A stretch of DNA of 64,000 nt from an uncultured Alistipes sp. (GCA_944323075.1 CALURC010000016.1:186001-250000), one strand, 5' to 3'; positions 20,243-29,740 are shown, counted from the stretch's first letter. A program made the numbers and translations. The notes: generated by a model not told the origin, from the letters alone.

Positions 20243-21418
20243 CTACAATTTCCCCCAGAATTTTTTATCGGTGCACAACCTTTTGAGACGTGGCATCAGA
20301 ATCAACGGCAACAGCAAAAAGATCGCCATATAAACGACATAATGAACCGTATAGATTACCGGAGCTCCCCGCATAGCCTGATCGATGAAAATGTCAACAT
20401 AGAAAGTCAAAGGGAAAATATATCCGAAGATCTGCAACGGGAGGTCCATCGCGAGGAACGGGAATGTCAGCCCCGAAAAGGTAAAAGCCAAAACCGAATA
20501 CCCTCCTCCGATCGACAACGCGAACCGCAAATTACCCAACAGAGAGACAATGGCAACACCGATTGCCTGGTAGGCCAGCACAAAAATCAGCCCCGAGAGG
20601 AAAAACAGCGGCACATTACCGTTCATCGGCACTCCGACATATTTGAACAGAATGGTATTCATCAACATACACAAGGCAAAGAAGATAACCGTGTAGGGAG
20701 TCAGTTTGCCGGCTACCGCAATCAAAATATTATATCCCGAAGTAGCGTACCACTCCCCGGCCGTACCGTTTTTCAATTCCACACCGATCGTAAAAATGGT
20801 AGAAATCACCACAAAGATCAGCAACATCACCGGCAGAAAGATCGACAACAGGTAGTAAGTGTAGTTGACATAGGGGTTAAACAGAACGTGCTTCTCGAAA
20901 TAGATCGGCATCATTTGGTCATAAGCCTGCTTTTCAGAGAGTCCCTTCTTCATAAGAAACTGAATCTGGATACCGGAAGAGAAAGTCGTAACGGCCGTTT
21001 GTATATCTTTTGTCAACATACCGTTTTTGACGAGATTCAGATCGTTGATATAGGCTACCACATCGCATTGGGTCGCACTGTAAATACCCTTCTCCAATCC
21101 ATCGGGAATATAGACGATCGCATCGATTTTTCCCTGCTTCATCATCCGTTCGCCCTCTGCCATACCCGTAATATGGTAAGCGATCCGGGCCGAAGGAGTC
21201 GCATCGATCATCCGGGTCAACTGGCGCGACAATGGCGTATCGTCCTGATCGAGTACGGCCACAGCCATATCCCGCGGCATTCCGTTATGGAACAACACGA
21301 CGAAAAACAGAAACGAGAGAATGGGAAGCCCCAACGACAGCCGATAAAAAGACTTATGACTGCCGAATATCTCGATTTCCCGTATGAAAACCCGCCAGAA
21401 CGCCTTCAGATACTTCAT
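20243..21418 (-). CDS. ABC-2 type export permease (first of a pair)
   Basis: A 391-residue paralogue of the next gene with the same plan: N-terminal helix, periplasmic domain with MAVAVLDQDDTPLSRQLTRM, and a C-terminal block of helices containing YSVLAFTFSGLTFPFLAMDL. From family knowledge, two such permeases form a heterodimeric export channel that receives an HlyD adaptor. Its start lies 34 bases after the HlyD gene stop. Substrate is unknown. Confidence 0.88.
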   Translation of the reverse strand: MKYLKAFWRVFIREIEIFGSHKSFYRLSLGLPILSFLFFVVLFHNGMPRDMAVAVLDQDDTPLSRQLTRMIDATPSARIAYHITGMAEGERMMKQGKIDAIVYIPDGLEKGIYSATQCDVVAYINDLNLVKNGMLTKDIQTAVTTFSSGIQIQFLMKKGLSEKQAYDQMMPIYFEKHVLFNPYVNYTYYLLSIFLPVMLLIFVVISTIFTIGVELKNGTAGEWYATSGYNILIAVAGKLTPYTVIFFALCMLMNTILFKYVGVPMNGNVPLFFLSGLIFVLAYQAIGVAIVSLLGNLRFALSIGGGYSVLAFTFSGLTFPFLAMDLPLQIFGYIFPLTFYVDIFIDQAMRGAPVIYTVHYVVYMAIFLLLPLILMPRLKRLCTDKKFWGKL

Positions 21419-21452
21419 AACTCACCCTTTAACGATCCGCCTCATGCGGAGA

Positions 21453-22439
21453 CTATTCGATCTTATCCCAATCGACAATGACACTCATTCCGGGACGCAA
21501 TCCCTCGACATGGGTTTCGGGACGAGCCTTGACTTCAAACGTACGGATATCGAAGTCTCCTTTGGTCCGTGTTGCCGACCACGTCGCATATTCCGCCTGA
21601 ACTGCAATATGGTCCACTTTCAGATTCATATATCCGCCCAAGCCCGGAACATAGGCCTTCATCACGGAACCGACCTTGATTTTAGGCAACAGATCCTCCT
21701 TGATATTGAATGAGACCCAAATATCCTGCATATCGAGCAATGTGACGACCGGATAACCGGCTCCGATCAATTCTCCCGGTTCGGCAATAACCGTCGAAAC
21801 CTCACCATCGATCGGGGCATACTGTTTCGCATCGGCCATGTAGGATTCTACCTCCGACACTGCTCCAGACGCCTGATCGACTAACGCCGCTGCAGCTTCG
21901 CGATCCTCACGACGCGCACCCTCTTTTGCCATTTCATATTGCGACTTGGCTGCCGCAGCTGTTGTCTCCATTGCCTTCAGGTTGGCTGCAGCTTCATCGA
22001 ATTTCTGTGCCGGAAGAACACCTGATTCATACAGGTTCTTCACCCGGTCATAACTCTTCTGAGCCAATTCCACTCCCGTCTGAGCCTTTTGCCACAAATT
22101 ATAGGCAGCTGCGATCTCCTGCGAACGTGCACCTTTACGGGCTTTCAAACTCTGGGCCTGTGCTGCATTACGTGCCGACTCGGCCTGTTTCAGTTTCGCC
22201 TCGATTTCAGGTGTGCTCAATTCGAACAACAATTCCCCCTTCTTCACCTGCTGTCCTTCGTGAACATTCATCTGCTCGATACGTCCGGCCAGCTTGGAAG
22301 AAATCTTAACGCTTTTAACCTCTACCTCGCCCTGAATCAAATTGGGAACCGGTTTGATAGCAAACCAACTGACCAATGATACGACAACGATCACCACGAC
22401 AATCCCGATGGTCAATCCGATAACATTGCTCTTTTTCAT
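21453..22439 (-). CDS. HlyD-family periplasmic adaptor (YbhG/EmrA-like)
   Basis: A 328-residue adaptor with one N-terminal transmembrane helix (IGLTIGIVVVIVVVSLVSWF). The first lipoyl half is VEVKSVKISSKLAGRIEQMNV. A long Ala/Lys/Glu-rich coiled coil follows (about 70-185). The second lipoyl half is SYMADAKQYAPIDGEVSTVI and the beta barrel is ITLLDMQDIWVSF-like. It bridges the ABC-2 permeases and the TolC-like channel encoded either side of it. It lies 33 bases after the TolC gene. Confidence 0.9.
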   Translation of the reverse strand: MKKSNVIGLTIGIVVVIVVVSLVSWFAIKPVPNLIQGEVEVKSVKISSKLAGRIEQMNVHEGQQVKKGELLFELSTPEIEAKLKQAESARNAAQAQSLKARKGARSQEIAAAYNLWQKAQTGVELAQKSYDRVKNLYESGVLPAQKFDEAAANLKAMETTAAAAKSQYEMAKEGARREDREAAAALVDQASGAVSEVESYMADAKQYAPIDGEVSTVIAEPGELIGAGYPVVTLLDMQDIWVSFNIKEDLLPKIKVGSVMKAYVPGLGGYMNLKVDHIAVQAEYATWSATRTKGDFDIRTFEVKARPETHVEGLRPGMSVIVDWDKIE

Positions 22440-22472
22440 ATAATCGTTCGTTTTTATGTTTCTTGATTCGGT

Positions 22473-23921
22473 TTATTCTTGTGCCTGCGGAGTCTCCTCG
22501 AAACGGATCGGACGAGCTGCCGAGCGTTTGGCATAATCGGTAAACGCATCACTTATTCCGGCGGCCTCGAGTAATCGAGCCAACATCAGATCATAATAGT
22601 AAGCTGCCTGAAGTCGTTCGATCTTAATCTTTGCCAAATTGAGACGGGCATCCACAACATCCGACGAAGGAGCTGCTCCCTCTTTAAATGCCTCCTCCTT
22701 TATGCGTAGATACTCTTCTGCAAAGCGGAACGACGCGTCGATCGAAGGAATCTGCTGCGAATAGGTAATCATCTCGTTGTACAGTTTGTCGATCAACGTC
22801 ATTATATCGCTATGAGCCTGAACATCCATTGCTTCCACCTGTAATTTTTTGGATCGGGCCGCACTGAATTTATATTCGCGGTTCAAACCGTCGAAAATCT
22901 TGAACGACACTCCGGCCCCGACAGCCCATTTCGGTATGATCGGAGAAACCTGATAGTTATACAGAGATGCTATTCCCATCAATGCCACCTGAGGCGCAAA
23001 GTCCGCCCGCGTCAAACGGATGTTTTCCTGAGCCAGCTGCTTTGCCAAATTAACCTGTTTCAACAATGGGTTTTGTTCTGCCGCACACTGCTTGAAGTAA
23101 TCGACCGGCTCGATCTGATCCAGAATAAACATATCGGAAACCAGACGGTATGATGTACTATCGGAAACATTCAACGTATTATTGAGAGCACTGATCAACG
23201 TTGCAGCCGTTTTTTGAGACGCCAGATATTCGCGTTCTGCTTCTGCAGCATGCACCTCGGCATAAAGACGTTCTCCCTTGGCTATGATTCCATTCTTTTC
23301 CAAAGCAACAGCATCCGAAAGATGGTGATGCATTCCGTCGACCACCTGCTTCCGAACCTCAATTACCTGAAGAGCCAACGCAAGCCCGAAATAACGTTCG
23401 GTCAACTCCGATATTAATGCATTTCGGGTCTGTGATCCTTTTTCTTGAGCCTGGTTGATCTTTATCTTGGCTGCATTATTGGCCGCATTGATCTTTCCTC
23501 CGGTATAAAGCGGCACGGTGATATTGGCTGCAACAGTTCCCAAACTCCGATCCTGCAATTTCATTGCCCAGTCTTTGGACATCAACGCCGCCGCCTGCTG
23601 TAATACAGCCGGCGGAAGCAACCCCTCCGGGAGACCGCCCAAAATACCGTTAACCGGAGTCTTAAGATCATTCATATCGATCGACATATCGTCGCCCATA
23701 TAAACATAAGCTCCCGTTATGTTCGCTTGGGGTAGACGCAGACCGTAAGTAGCTTTCCGTTCCTTCACGGCCACCTCTTCTTCATAAGCCGCCGCCTTGA
23801 TTTCCGGATTCTGAGTCAGTGAGATCTGTATGGCCTGGTCGAATGTCAGCGATTCCATCGTTTGTCCGGAAACAACCGATACCACACTCATTACGACCAT
23901 CAGTACGACAACTCTTTTCAT
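22473..23921 (-). CDS. TolC-family outer-membrane channel of the ABC-2 exporter
   Basis: A 482-residue outer-membrane protein with a cleavable signal (MKRVVVLMVVMSVVSVVSGQ) followed by MESLTFDQAIQISLTQNPEIK, the standard TolC repeat opening. The second repeat includes KQLAQENIRLTRADFAPQVALM and VDARLNLAKIKIERLQAAYYYD. It lacks a lipobox, unlike the RND channel at 15122. It is the first gene of the exporter operon. TATCTTTG at 24136-24129 on the minus strand could be its -7 element. Confidence 0.9.
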   Translation of the reverse strand: MKRVVVLMVVMSVVSVVSGQTMESLTFDQAIQISLTQNPEIKAAAYEEEVAVKERKATYGLRLPQANITGAYVYMGDDMSIDMNDLKTPVNGILGGLPEGLLPPAVLQQAAALMSKDWAMKLQDRSLGTVAANITVPLYTGGKINAANNAAKIKINQAQEKGSQTRNALISELTERYFGLALALQVIEVRKQVVDGMHHHLSDAVALEKNGIIAKGERLYAEVHAAEAEREYLASQKTAATLISALNNTLNVSDSTSYRLVSDMFILDQIEPVDYFKQCAAEQNPLLKQVNLAKQLAQENIRLTRADFAPQVALMGIASLYNYQVSPIIPKWAVGAGVSFKIFDGLNREYKFSAARSKKLQVEAMDVQAHSDIMTLIDKLYNEMITYSQQIPSIDASFRFAEEYLRIKEEAFKEGAAPSSDVVDARLNLAKIKIERLQAAYYYDLMLARLLEAAGISDAFTDYAKRSAARPIRFEETPQAQE

Positions 23922-24128
23922 ACGCCTATTCCTCTATACTTTTTTAAACAAGCCCTAATCTATTTTGTTCTCGGCCCAAACAAGTTTGTTCCGAAAGCCT
24001 TTAAACCGACGCAAGATATAAATCTTCTTCGGATGAAGCACCACAAAAGAGGTTATTTTTTATTCTTTTTCGGTTCATTTGTTTTCAAAAAGTATGAATT
24101 TTCTCAAATTTTCCGAAATCAGACATTA

Positions 24129-24136
24129 CAAAGATA
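24129..24136 (-). promoter_or_regulatory. Possible -7 element for the TolC-HlyD-ABC-2 operon
   Basis: TATCTTTG on the minus strand matches TAnnTTTG exactly. It overlaps the tail of the preceding gene's terminator, no -33 element is evident, and the leader would be about 200 bases. Confidence 0.3.
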
Positions 24137-24168
24137 AAAAATCTTGCCGTTTTATGTACGACAAGATT
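24134..24168 (-). terminator. Terminator of the lipocalin/NlpE-like gene
   Basis: AATCTTGCCG at 24140-24149 pairs with CGACAAGATT at 24159-24168 apart from one wobble position. On the minus strand it is followed by TTTTTATC. Confidence 0.7.
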
Positions 24169-24272
24169 CAAGCCCTTTCTTAATCCAGAAAGACAGACTC
24201 ATGAAAAACAACCTTTCCGAGATATAACCGAAACGGAAAAGTCGATTAGACAAAGACTTCTCTCTCCGAAAA

Positions 24273-25043
24273 CTATTTCTGTAAATTGAGGCTGTAATTC
24301 AATTTCGAATCGATCGGTTTGAGTTCCTGATCGAGTAATTGCAACTTATCCTGCTGATAGAGGAAATTCACCGTTTCACCCTCGGCAAAAGGAACCAGTT
24401 GATAAACCACCGCATTTTTATCGACAGCATTACCACGAAGCGTATACATACGCCCCGATGTCTCATACGTACTGTTACCGCCCTCATCTGCATCGATATA
24501 GGTCATGACCATTTCATAAACACCATCCCCGCTATGCTCGTAATTATAGAGTGTCACCTGATATTCGATTCCCGTACACGAAGCTGCCGGTAAAAGACCT
24601 TTGTATACCCTTGTCTGCAGCTCACCCAAATCCGTTTGTACTTTCAATGAATCCAATACATTAGGAGAGGTCTTCTCCATCAGCTTATCGAGCGAATCGA
24701 CCCGATAATAATCTATACGATACATACCGTTTTTTCCCAACGACATCGTATCCTGATCTAACCGCACCACCTCAAGTGTATCTGTAAAAGCAATCGTCTG
24801 CCCGTTACCAATACTTTTCCCTTGCAAAATCAGATTTTTTCCATCGTACTCCCAACCTTCATATTTCAAGGTTTGCATTCCTATGGAACGAGCCTTTCCA
24901 TCGGCATCGATCGTAATTCCCTGAGTTATCTGAGGATTTGCCGGCATCACCTCGATCCAGTTTCCTACAAACGACTCATTCGAATAACGGGCCGAACATG
25001 ACGCAACGATTGCCCCCAGCCCCACAATCACCACTCTTTTCAT
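24273..25043 (-). CDS. Lipoprotein with lipocalin-like and NlpE-like halves
   Basis: A 256-residue lipoprotein (lipobox AIVASCSA). The N-terminal half (about 22-115) starts NESFVGNWIEVMPANPQITQG, as in lipocalin-like Bacteroidota lipoproteins. The second half (about 140-256) contains YKGLLPAASCTGIEYQVTLY and matches the NlpE N-terminal domain pattern (LPCxDCxGI). The first cysteine of the usual CxxC pair is replaced by Ala, so copper binding or disulfide formation through that pair is unlikely. Function may be envelope stress sensing or ligand binding in the periplasm. It forms a single-gene unit with a terminator at 24134-24168. Confidence 0.7.
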   Translation of the reverse strand: MKRVVIVGLGAIVASCSARYSNESFVGNWIEVMPANPQITQGITIDADGKARSIGMQTLKYEGWEYDGKNLILQGKSIGNGQTIAFTDTLEVVRLDQDTMSLGKNGMYRIDYYRVDSLDKLMEKTSPNVLDSLKVQTDLGELQTRVYKGLLPAASCTGIEYQVTLYNYEHSGDGVYEMVMTYIDADEGGNSTYETSGRMYTLRGNAVDKNAVVYQLVPFAEGETVNFLYQQDKLQLLDQELKPIDSKLNYSLNLQK

Positions 25044-25528
25044 GATTTGATATTTTTATCTGGTTTAACTTAGGTTGTTTCGATCGATTAAAATCATACA
25101 TCCACAGGCTCGTTTTCCTGACACAGAAACAAAAATAATGAATCCGGAGTCAAATTTATACACTTATCATCGAGATAGCAAATCAATGCAGAAATCCCCA
25201 ATTTCTCCTTCATTTTCTTTTTTTCAATCCACCAATCTTCCCATTACAATTCAGCCAAAAACTTACAAACCAGACGGATCTTTTACCGACATTTTCCCGA
25301 TACCCTTCAACCGAAATTCAACATCTCCAACACACTGATCCATATCTTTAAAAACACACACAACCAACCCCTGCAAAAAAAACTTACTTCCCTAAAAAAA
25401 ATTCATTTTCAAATCATTTCCTCCTTACACAGAAACAATTATCCAAATCAAGAAATAACAAACTTTCCCTTTTAACAATCCGTCGTAAGAAGGAAAAATC
25501 CATCTTCCCATTTTTCGATAAATGTTCG
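25044..25528. other. AT-rich intergenic region
   Basis: About 485 bases between divergent genes. No credible gene or RNA structure was seen. Its right end leads into the promoter at 25529. Confidence 0.4.
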
Positions 25529-25536
25529 TATATTTG
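25529..25536 (+). promoter_or_regulatory. -7 promoter element for the HAD/propeller operon
   Basis: TATATTTG is an exact TAnnTTTG match; no TTTG is seen at -33. Transcription would start near 25543, only a few bases before the first ATG at 25548. This favours the second ATG at 25557, which has AGGA about 9 bases upstream. Confidence 0.5.
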
Positions 25537-25547
25537 TCCCAAGCAGG

Positions 25548-26189
25548 ATGAAAAAGATGAAAAAAATCAAAACCATCGTATTCGATCTGGGTGGCGTGTT
25601 AATCGACTACGACAGAGACGCTTGTGTAGATAAATTTCTTAAACTGGGGTTCCCAAACGCCTATGAGCTCATAGGTCCCTATTCCACGGCCGGTTGTCTG
25701 CTGAAATTAGAGAGCGGACTCATCGATCGGAACGAATTCTACAACGAATTAAGACAAAGCGCACCTCACCCCATCACGATCGAACAGATCGACGAGGCAA
25801 TGTACAGCTTTATGCTTGACATTCCGGAATACAAGCTCGACATGCTCACCGATCTCCGCAAACAAGGGTACAAACTATTCATGCTAAGCAATACGAACCC
25901 AATCCTGATGTCCCTGATCAAGGAGCAACGTTTCACCATACAAGGAAAAACCATCGACGACTATTTCGACCGGCTCTTCCTCTCCTATAAAATGAAAGCC
26001 GTTAAACCTCATCCGGAAATATTTTTACAGATGATATCCGAATCCGGCATCCATCCCGAAGAATCGCTCTTCATCGACGATTCTGCCGCCAACATCGCAA
26101 CCGGAAAAGGCCTCGGATTCGAGACCTATTTAGCTGCCCCTCATGAAGATTTCAGATCGATTTTTTCACAATACGAACCTTTTCATTAA
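25548..26189 (+). CDS. HAD-IA family phosphatase
   Basis: A 213-residue cytoplasmic haloacid-dehalogenase-fold hydrolase. Motif I is TIVFDLGGVLIDYD (nucleophile Asp, with Gly in place of the second Asp as in the YihX-like group). Motif II is FMLSNTNP, motif III lies in YKMKAVKPHPEIF and motif IV is LFIDDSAANI. The cap is the helical C1 type. Substrate is probably a small sugar phosphate but cannot be fixed from sequence. The start may be three codons downstream (25557). The propeller lipoprotein gene follows after 10 bases. Confidence 0.88.
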   Translation: MKKMKKIKTIVFDLGGVLIDYDRDACVDKFLKLGFPNAYELIGPYSTAGCLLKLESGLIDRNEFYNELRQSAPHPITIEQIDEAMYSFMLDIPEYKLDMLTDLRKQGYKLFMLSNTNPILMSLIKEQRFTIQGKTIDDYFDRLFLSYKMKAVKPHPEIFLQMISESGIHPEESLFIDDSAANIATGKGLGFETYLAAPHEDFRSIFSQYEPFH

Positions 26190-26199
26190 GATTAACGTT

Positions 26200-27102
26200 A
26201 TGAAAAAAAGATTGTTTTTGGCTGCAATAGCTGCCGTATCATCGATTGTAGCCTGCACGCCCCAATCAGAGTCAAACGAAGAATCTCCTTTGCTTCTGAC
26301 CAAAAACATTCGTTTCGGCGAAGCAACTCTCCTCACCCCCGAAGGGAAACTGTTAGTGGGTAGCTTCGGTACAGAAGAGCTCAACCCTTTGAACAACGAA
26401 GGTAAAGGATATATCCTTGAATTCACAGACACTCTATCCCGCACGTTGATTCCAAACGACGGTACGCTTTCTGCCCCCAAGGGATTGTTCATCAAGGACG
26501 GATATCTATTTATCGCTGACGTCGGAAAAATGGCCGTATACAATCTGACCGACTCCGTAATAGGGGCCCCGAAAGTCGTTCCCTTTCCCGAGGGCGAGCT
26601 GTTTGTCAACGACATGGCCCTACACGGCAATACACTTTATATTACAGTAACTAATACGGGAAGTATATATTCATTGGATGTCAGCTCTCCGGCCAAACTG
26701 GATACAGCTGGACTCAAACCCTACATCACTATTCCGGGAGCCAACGGAATCGTTATCCGCAACGACACGATGTACATCGCCTCCTATCCACCCGACGGAA
26801 CAACGACTCCCGATAACGTGATCTATTACATTGACAATATCTCTACGCCAGTCGCCAATAAACTGTTCGATCGTCCGGGGCAATATGACGGTCTGGCATT
26901 AAGCGACGACGGGAAACGACTCTATTTTACCAACTGGACAGGACCCGAAATCGGATATTACGACCTAACCACTCACAGCGTCGAAATTCTCGATCCAGGA
27001 ACCGAATTAATGGGACCGGCCCGAATATCCCTAAAGGACGACACACTCTACATCCCAGATTTACCAAATAGTAAAGTAGTCGTATTACCTCTTAAAAAAT
27101 AA
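26200..27102 (+). CDS. SMP-30/gluconolactonase-like beta-propeller lipoprotein
   Basis: A 300-residue lipoprotein. The start at 26200 was chosen because MKKRLFLAAIAAVSSIVACTP is a proper lipoprotein signal and the ATG lies 10 bases after the phosphatase stop. The mature part is a six-bladed propeller of SMP-30/gluconolactonase-like type, with repeats such as APKGLFIKDGYLFIADVGKM, VNDMALHGNTLYITVT and DGLALSDDGKRLYFTNWTGP. Acidic and Asn residues in these blades resemble the family's metal site. Enzymatic activity (lactonase) is possible but unproven. The operon ends at the terminator at 27113-27152. Confidence 0.8.
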   Translation: MKKRLFLAAIAAVSSIVACTPQSESNEESPLLLTKNIRFGEATLLTPEGKLLVGSFGTEELNPLNNEGKGYILEFTDTLSRTLIPNDGTLSAPKGLFIKDGYLFIADVGKMAVYNLTDSVIGAPKVVPFPEGELFVNDMALHGNTLYITVTNTGSIYSLDVSSPAKLDTAGLKPYITIPGANGIVIRNDTMYIASYPPDGTTTPDNVIYYIDNISTPVANKLFDRPGQYDGLALSDDGKRLYFTNWTGPEIGYYDLTTHSVEILDPGTELMGPARISLKDDTLYIPDLPNSKVVVLPLKK

Positions 27103-27112
27103 ACAAGACTCA

Positions 27113-27152
27113 AATCCGAAGTTAAATTGCTAACTTCGGATTTTTCTTTTTT
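27113..27152 (+). terminator. Terminator of the HAD/propeller operon
   Basis: AATCCGAAGTTA at 27113-27124 pairs perfectly with TAACTTCGGATT at 27131-27142, followed by TTTCTTTTTT. Confidence 0.92.
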
Positions 27153-27204
27153 AAAAAATCTTAAAATTCCATTAAATTATTTTTTCCATTCAAAAACTTT
27201 TTTA

Positions 27205-27265
27205 TACCTTTACAAAGCCGTTTGTGCAGTTTAACCGAACGGCGCCGACAACATGTCGGTCTTTT
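27205..27265 (+). promoter_or_regulatory. Promoter-like element and two-hairpin leader of the 3-keto-glycoside operon
   Basis: TACCTTTA at 27205-27212 is one base off the -7 consensus. The leader then forms GCCGTT (27217-27222) / AACGGC (27238-27243). Directly after comes CCGAC (27245-27249) / GTCGG (27255-27259), ending in TCTTTT. The second hairpin with its T-tract could act as a leader terminator. The mechanism is inference. Confidence 0.4.
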
Positions 27266-27309
27266 CCAATAGAGTTCAATAAAACTAACCTTAATCGTTC
27301 TAAACCATT

Positions 27310-28194
27310 ATGGACAGAAGAGAATTTTTGAAAAAATCGATGTTTCTTACCGCTGGTGCAATGGTCGGAAGCAGCTTTTTGGCAAAAGCCATTCCGGCAT
27401 CCGCTGACTCAACGGCAACAGCATCGAAAAAAGCAAAAGAAATCGGACTTCAACTTTACTCTCTCGGAGGAAAAATGAGCGACGTATCCGGTTCTCTGAA
27501 AAGCATCTCGGAAATGGGATATACAGCTGCTGAAACTGCTTCATACGACAACGGTAAATTCTATGGCCTCGCACCCGCTGAATTCCGTAAAATTGCAGAG
27601 GATTTCGGCATCCGAGTAACTGGAGCCCATCTCGGTCGTACTGATGATGCAAACGATAAAAAAGGTGTCGACGATTGGTGGAAAAAAGCTTGCGAAGCAC
27701 AGGCTGCTGTAGGCGGTAAATATATCGTTTTGCCGGCATTGACTTTTGGCCCGACTCTCAAAGATCTGGATGACGTTTGTTCTTATTTCAACCGAATCGG
27801 AGCCATTGCCCAATCTTTCGGATTGAGATTCGGATACCACAACCACTCGCATGAATTCGAAAAACGCGAAGGACAAGTAATCGAAAACTATCTGATAGAG
27901 AATACTGATCCGGACAAAGTGCTCTTCGAACTCGACGTATATTGGGCTACCAAAGGCGGTGTAAATCCTTCGATATATATCCAGAAATATGCAGGTCGGT
28001 TCCCGTTGCTGCACATCAAAGACAACGATATCATCGGAGCCAGCCAAACGGTCGATTTTGAAGCTATCTTCAATGCCGCTTATAAATGTGGACTCGAAGC
28101 TTACTACGTCGAAATCGAAGCCAACTCTATTCCGATTATGGAGTGCGCAGAAAAGAGCGCTCAATACCTCAGCTCGGCAAAATTCGTTAAATAA
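27310..28194 (+). CDS. Secreted sugar phosphate isomerase/epimerase-like TIM-barrel protein
   Basis: A 294-residue protein with a twin-arginine-type signal (MDRREFLKKSMFLTAGAM) and a xylose-isomerase-like TIM barrel starting KEIGLQLYSLGGKMSD. Metal-site motifs are FGYHNHSHEF and FPLLHIKDND with later YYVEIEA. Members of this family next to Gfo/Idh dehydrogenases and DUF1080 hydrolases handle 3-keto sugars, often as epimerases or lyases. The gap to the next gene is 32 bases. A location outside the cytoplasmic membrane follows from the signal. Confidence 0.85.
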   Translation: MDRREFLKKSMFLTAGAMVGSSFLAKAIPASADSTATASKKAKEIGLQLYSLGGKMSDVSGSLKSISEMGYTAAETASYDNGKFYGLAPAEFRKIAEDFGIRVTGAHLGRTDDANDKKGVDDWWKKACEAQAAVGGKYIVLPALTFGPTLKDLDDVCSYFNRIGAIAQSFGLRFGYHNHSHEFEKREGQVIENYLIENTDPDKVLFELDVYWATKGGVNPSIYIQKYAGRFPLLHIKDNDIIGASQTVDFEAIFNAAYKCGLEAYYVEIEANSIPIMECAEKSAQYLSSAKFVK

Positions 28195-28226
28195 CCATAT
28201 ACTAACCTAAGCAAAAACTTTCGATT

Positions 28227-29699
28227 ATGTCAGAGAAAATTTCACGCCGTGACTTCCTGCGCAAAAGCGCTGTCGGCTTGGCAGGACTTACCATCGTTCC
28301 GAGTGCAGTTTTGGGTAAAGCTGCCGGACAAACTGCTCCCAGCGACAAACTGAACATCGCAGCTGTGGGTATCGGAGGTATGGGTGCTGCCAACCTCAAA
28401 AATATGGAAACGGAAAACATCGTAGCCTTGTGCGATGTGGACTGGAAATATGCCAAAGGAACTTTCGAACGTTATCCTAATGCCAAAAGATATTGGGATT
28501 ACCGCAAAATGCTCGATGAAATGGGCAAAAGCATCGATGCAGTATTGGTTGCCACAGCTGACCATACGCACTGTATAATCGCCGCTGAAGCCATGTCCTT
28601 AGGCAAACATGTTTATGTACAGAAACCGTTGACCCACTCTGTTTACGAATCACGTCTTTTGACCAAGCTGGCAAAAAAATACAACGTTGCTACGCAAATG
28701 GGTAACCAAGGTGCATCAGGCGAAGGCGTTCGTCAGGTATGCGATTGGATCTGGAACGGCGAAATCGGTGAAGTAACCCGCGTAGATACCTTTACCGATC
28801 GTCCGATTTGGCCGCAAGGTTTGATGCGTCCGAGCGAAGTACACCAAATCCCCGAAACATTGGATTGGGACCTGTTCATCGGTCCGGCTCCGATGCGCCC
28901 ATACAACCAGATCTACCATCCGTGGAACTGGCGTGGATGGTGGGATTTCGGTACCGGTGCTTTGGGTGATATGGCCTGCCACATCCTCCATCCGGTATTC
29001 AAAGGTTTGCAATTAGGTTATCCTACCCGTGTACAGGGAAGCTCGACCGCTCTGTTGACCGACTGTGCTCCGAACGCTCAGATGGTAAAATATGTATTCC
29101 CGGCTCGTGGCAAAAAAGAGAAAGTCAACCTTCCGGAAGTCGAAGTAACTTGGTACGACGGCGGTCTGACTCCTCCGCGTCCGGCAGGAATGCCCGAAGG
29201 AAAATCCCTGAACGATCAAGGCGGTGGTGCCATCTTCTATGGAACCAAAGATACGCTTATCTGCGGATGTTACGGTGTCAATCCTTGGCTGGTTTCGGGT
29301 CGTAAACCGTCGGTTCCCAAGTTGAATCGTGAAATTACCGTAAGCCATGAACAAGATTGGATCCGTGCTTGTAAAGAGGATGCCAAATCTCGGGTTAAGA
29401 CATCTTCGGACTTCAGCGAAGCCGGTCCATTCAACGAAATGGTCGTAATGGGTGTATTGGCCGTTCGTCTGCAAAGCCTCAACCGCGAATTGTTGTGGGA
29501 CGGCGAAAACATGAAGTTCACCAACATCGGTCCAGACGAAACGATTCAGATCATGGTCGAAGACGGATTTACTATCCACGACGGACACCCCACGTTCAAC
29601 AAACGATTCACCGACCCGATCAACGCTCAGCAGTTTGCTAACGAAATGATCAAACACAACTATCGTGAAGGTTGGAAACTCGTTGACATGCCGAAATAA
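28227..29699 (+). CDS. Gfo/Idh/MocA family NAD(P)-dependent oxidoreductase, Tat-exported
   Basis: A 490-residue oxidoreductase with signal SRRDFLRKSAVGLAGLTIVP, a Tat motif, then a Rossmann domain opening LNIAAVGIGGMGAANLKNM (GxGGxG). The family's EKP element appears as VYVQKPLTHSVYE. The C-terminal half holds the substrate domain with HPWNWRGWWDFGTGALGDM and the catalytic-type His in CHILHP. Family members of this long, Tat-exported type oxidise the 3-hydroxyl of glycosides, with the cofactor bound before export. It sits between the epimerase-like and DUF1080 genes, which supports a glycoside 3-dehydrogenase role. Confidence 0.88.
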   Translation: MSEKISRRDFLRKSAVGLAGLTIVPSAVLGKAAGQTAPSDKLNIAAVGIGGMGAANLKNMETENIVALCDVDWKYAKGTFERYPNAKRYWDYRKMLDEMGKSIDAVLVATADHTHCIIAAEAMSLGKHVYVQKPLTHSVYESRLLTKLAKKYNVATQMGNQGASGEGVRQVCDWIWNGEIGEVTRVDTFTDRPIWPQGLMRPSEVHQIPETLDWDLFIGPAPMRPYNQIYHPWNWRGWWDFGTGALGDMACHILHPVFKGLQLGYPTRVQGSSTALLTDCAPNAQMVKYVFPARGKKEKVNLPEVEVTWYDGGLTPPRPAGMPEGKSLNDQGGGAIFYGTKDTLICGCYGVNPWLVSGRKPSVPKLNREITVSHEQDWIRACKEDAKSRVKTSSDFSEAGPFNEMVVMGVLAVRLQSLNRELLWDGENMKFTNIGPDETIQIMVEDGFTIHDGHPTFNKRFTDPINAQQFANEMIKHNYREGWKLVDMPK

Positions 29700-29740
29700 T
29701 GGAAAACCATTCTATTTCAATTTAATAAACAAACAAGACA

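Noticed and set aside
20342..21481. Long plus-strand open frame (379 codons) opposite the ABC-2 permease
   Set aside because: It is the complement of a clear membrane-protein gene, rich in Arg, His and Gln, with no domain or signal.
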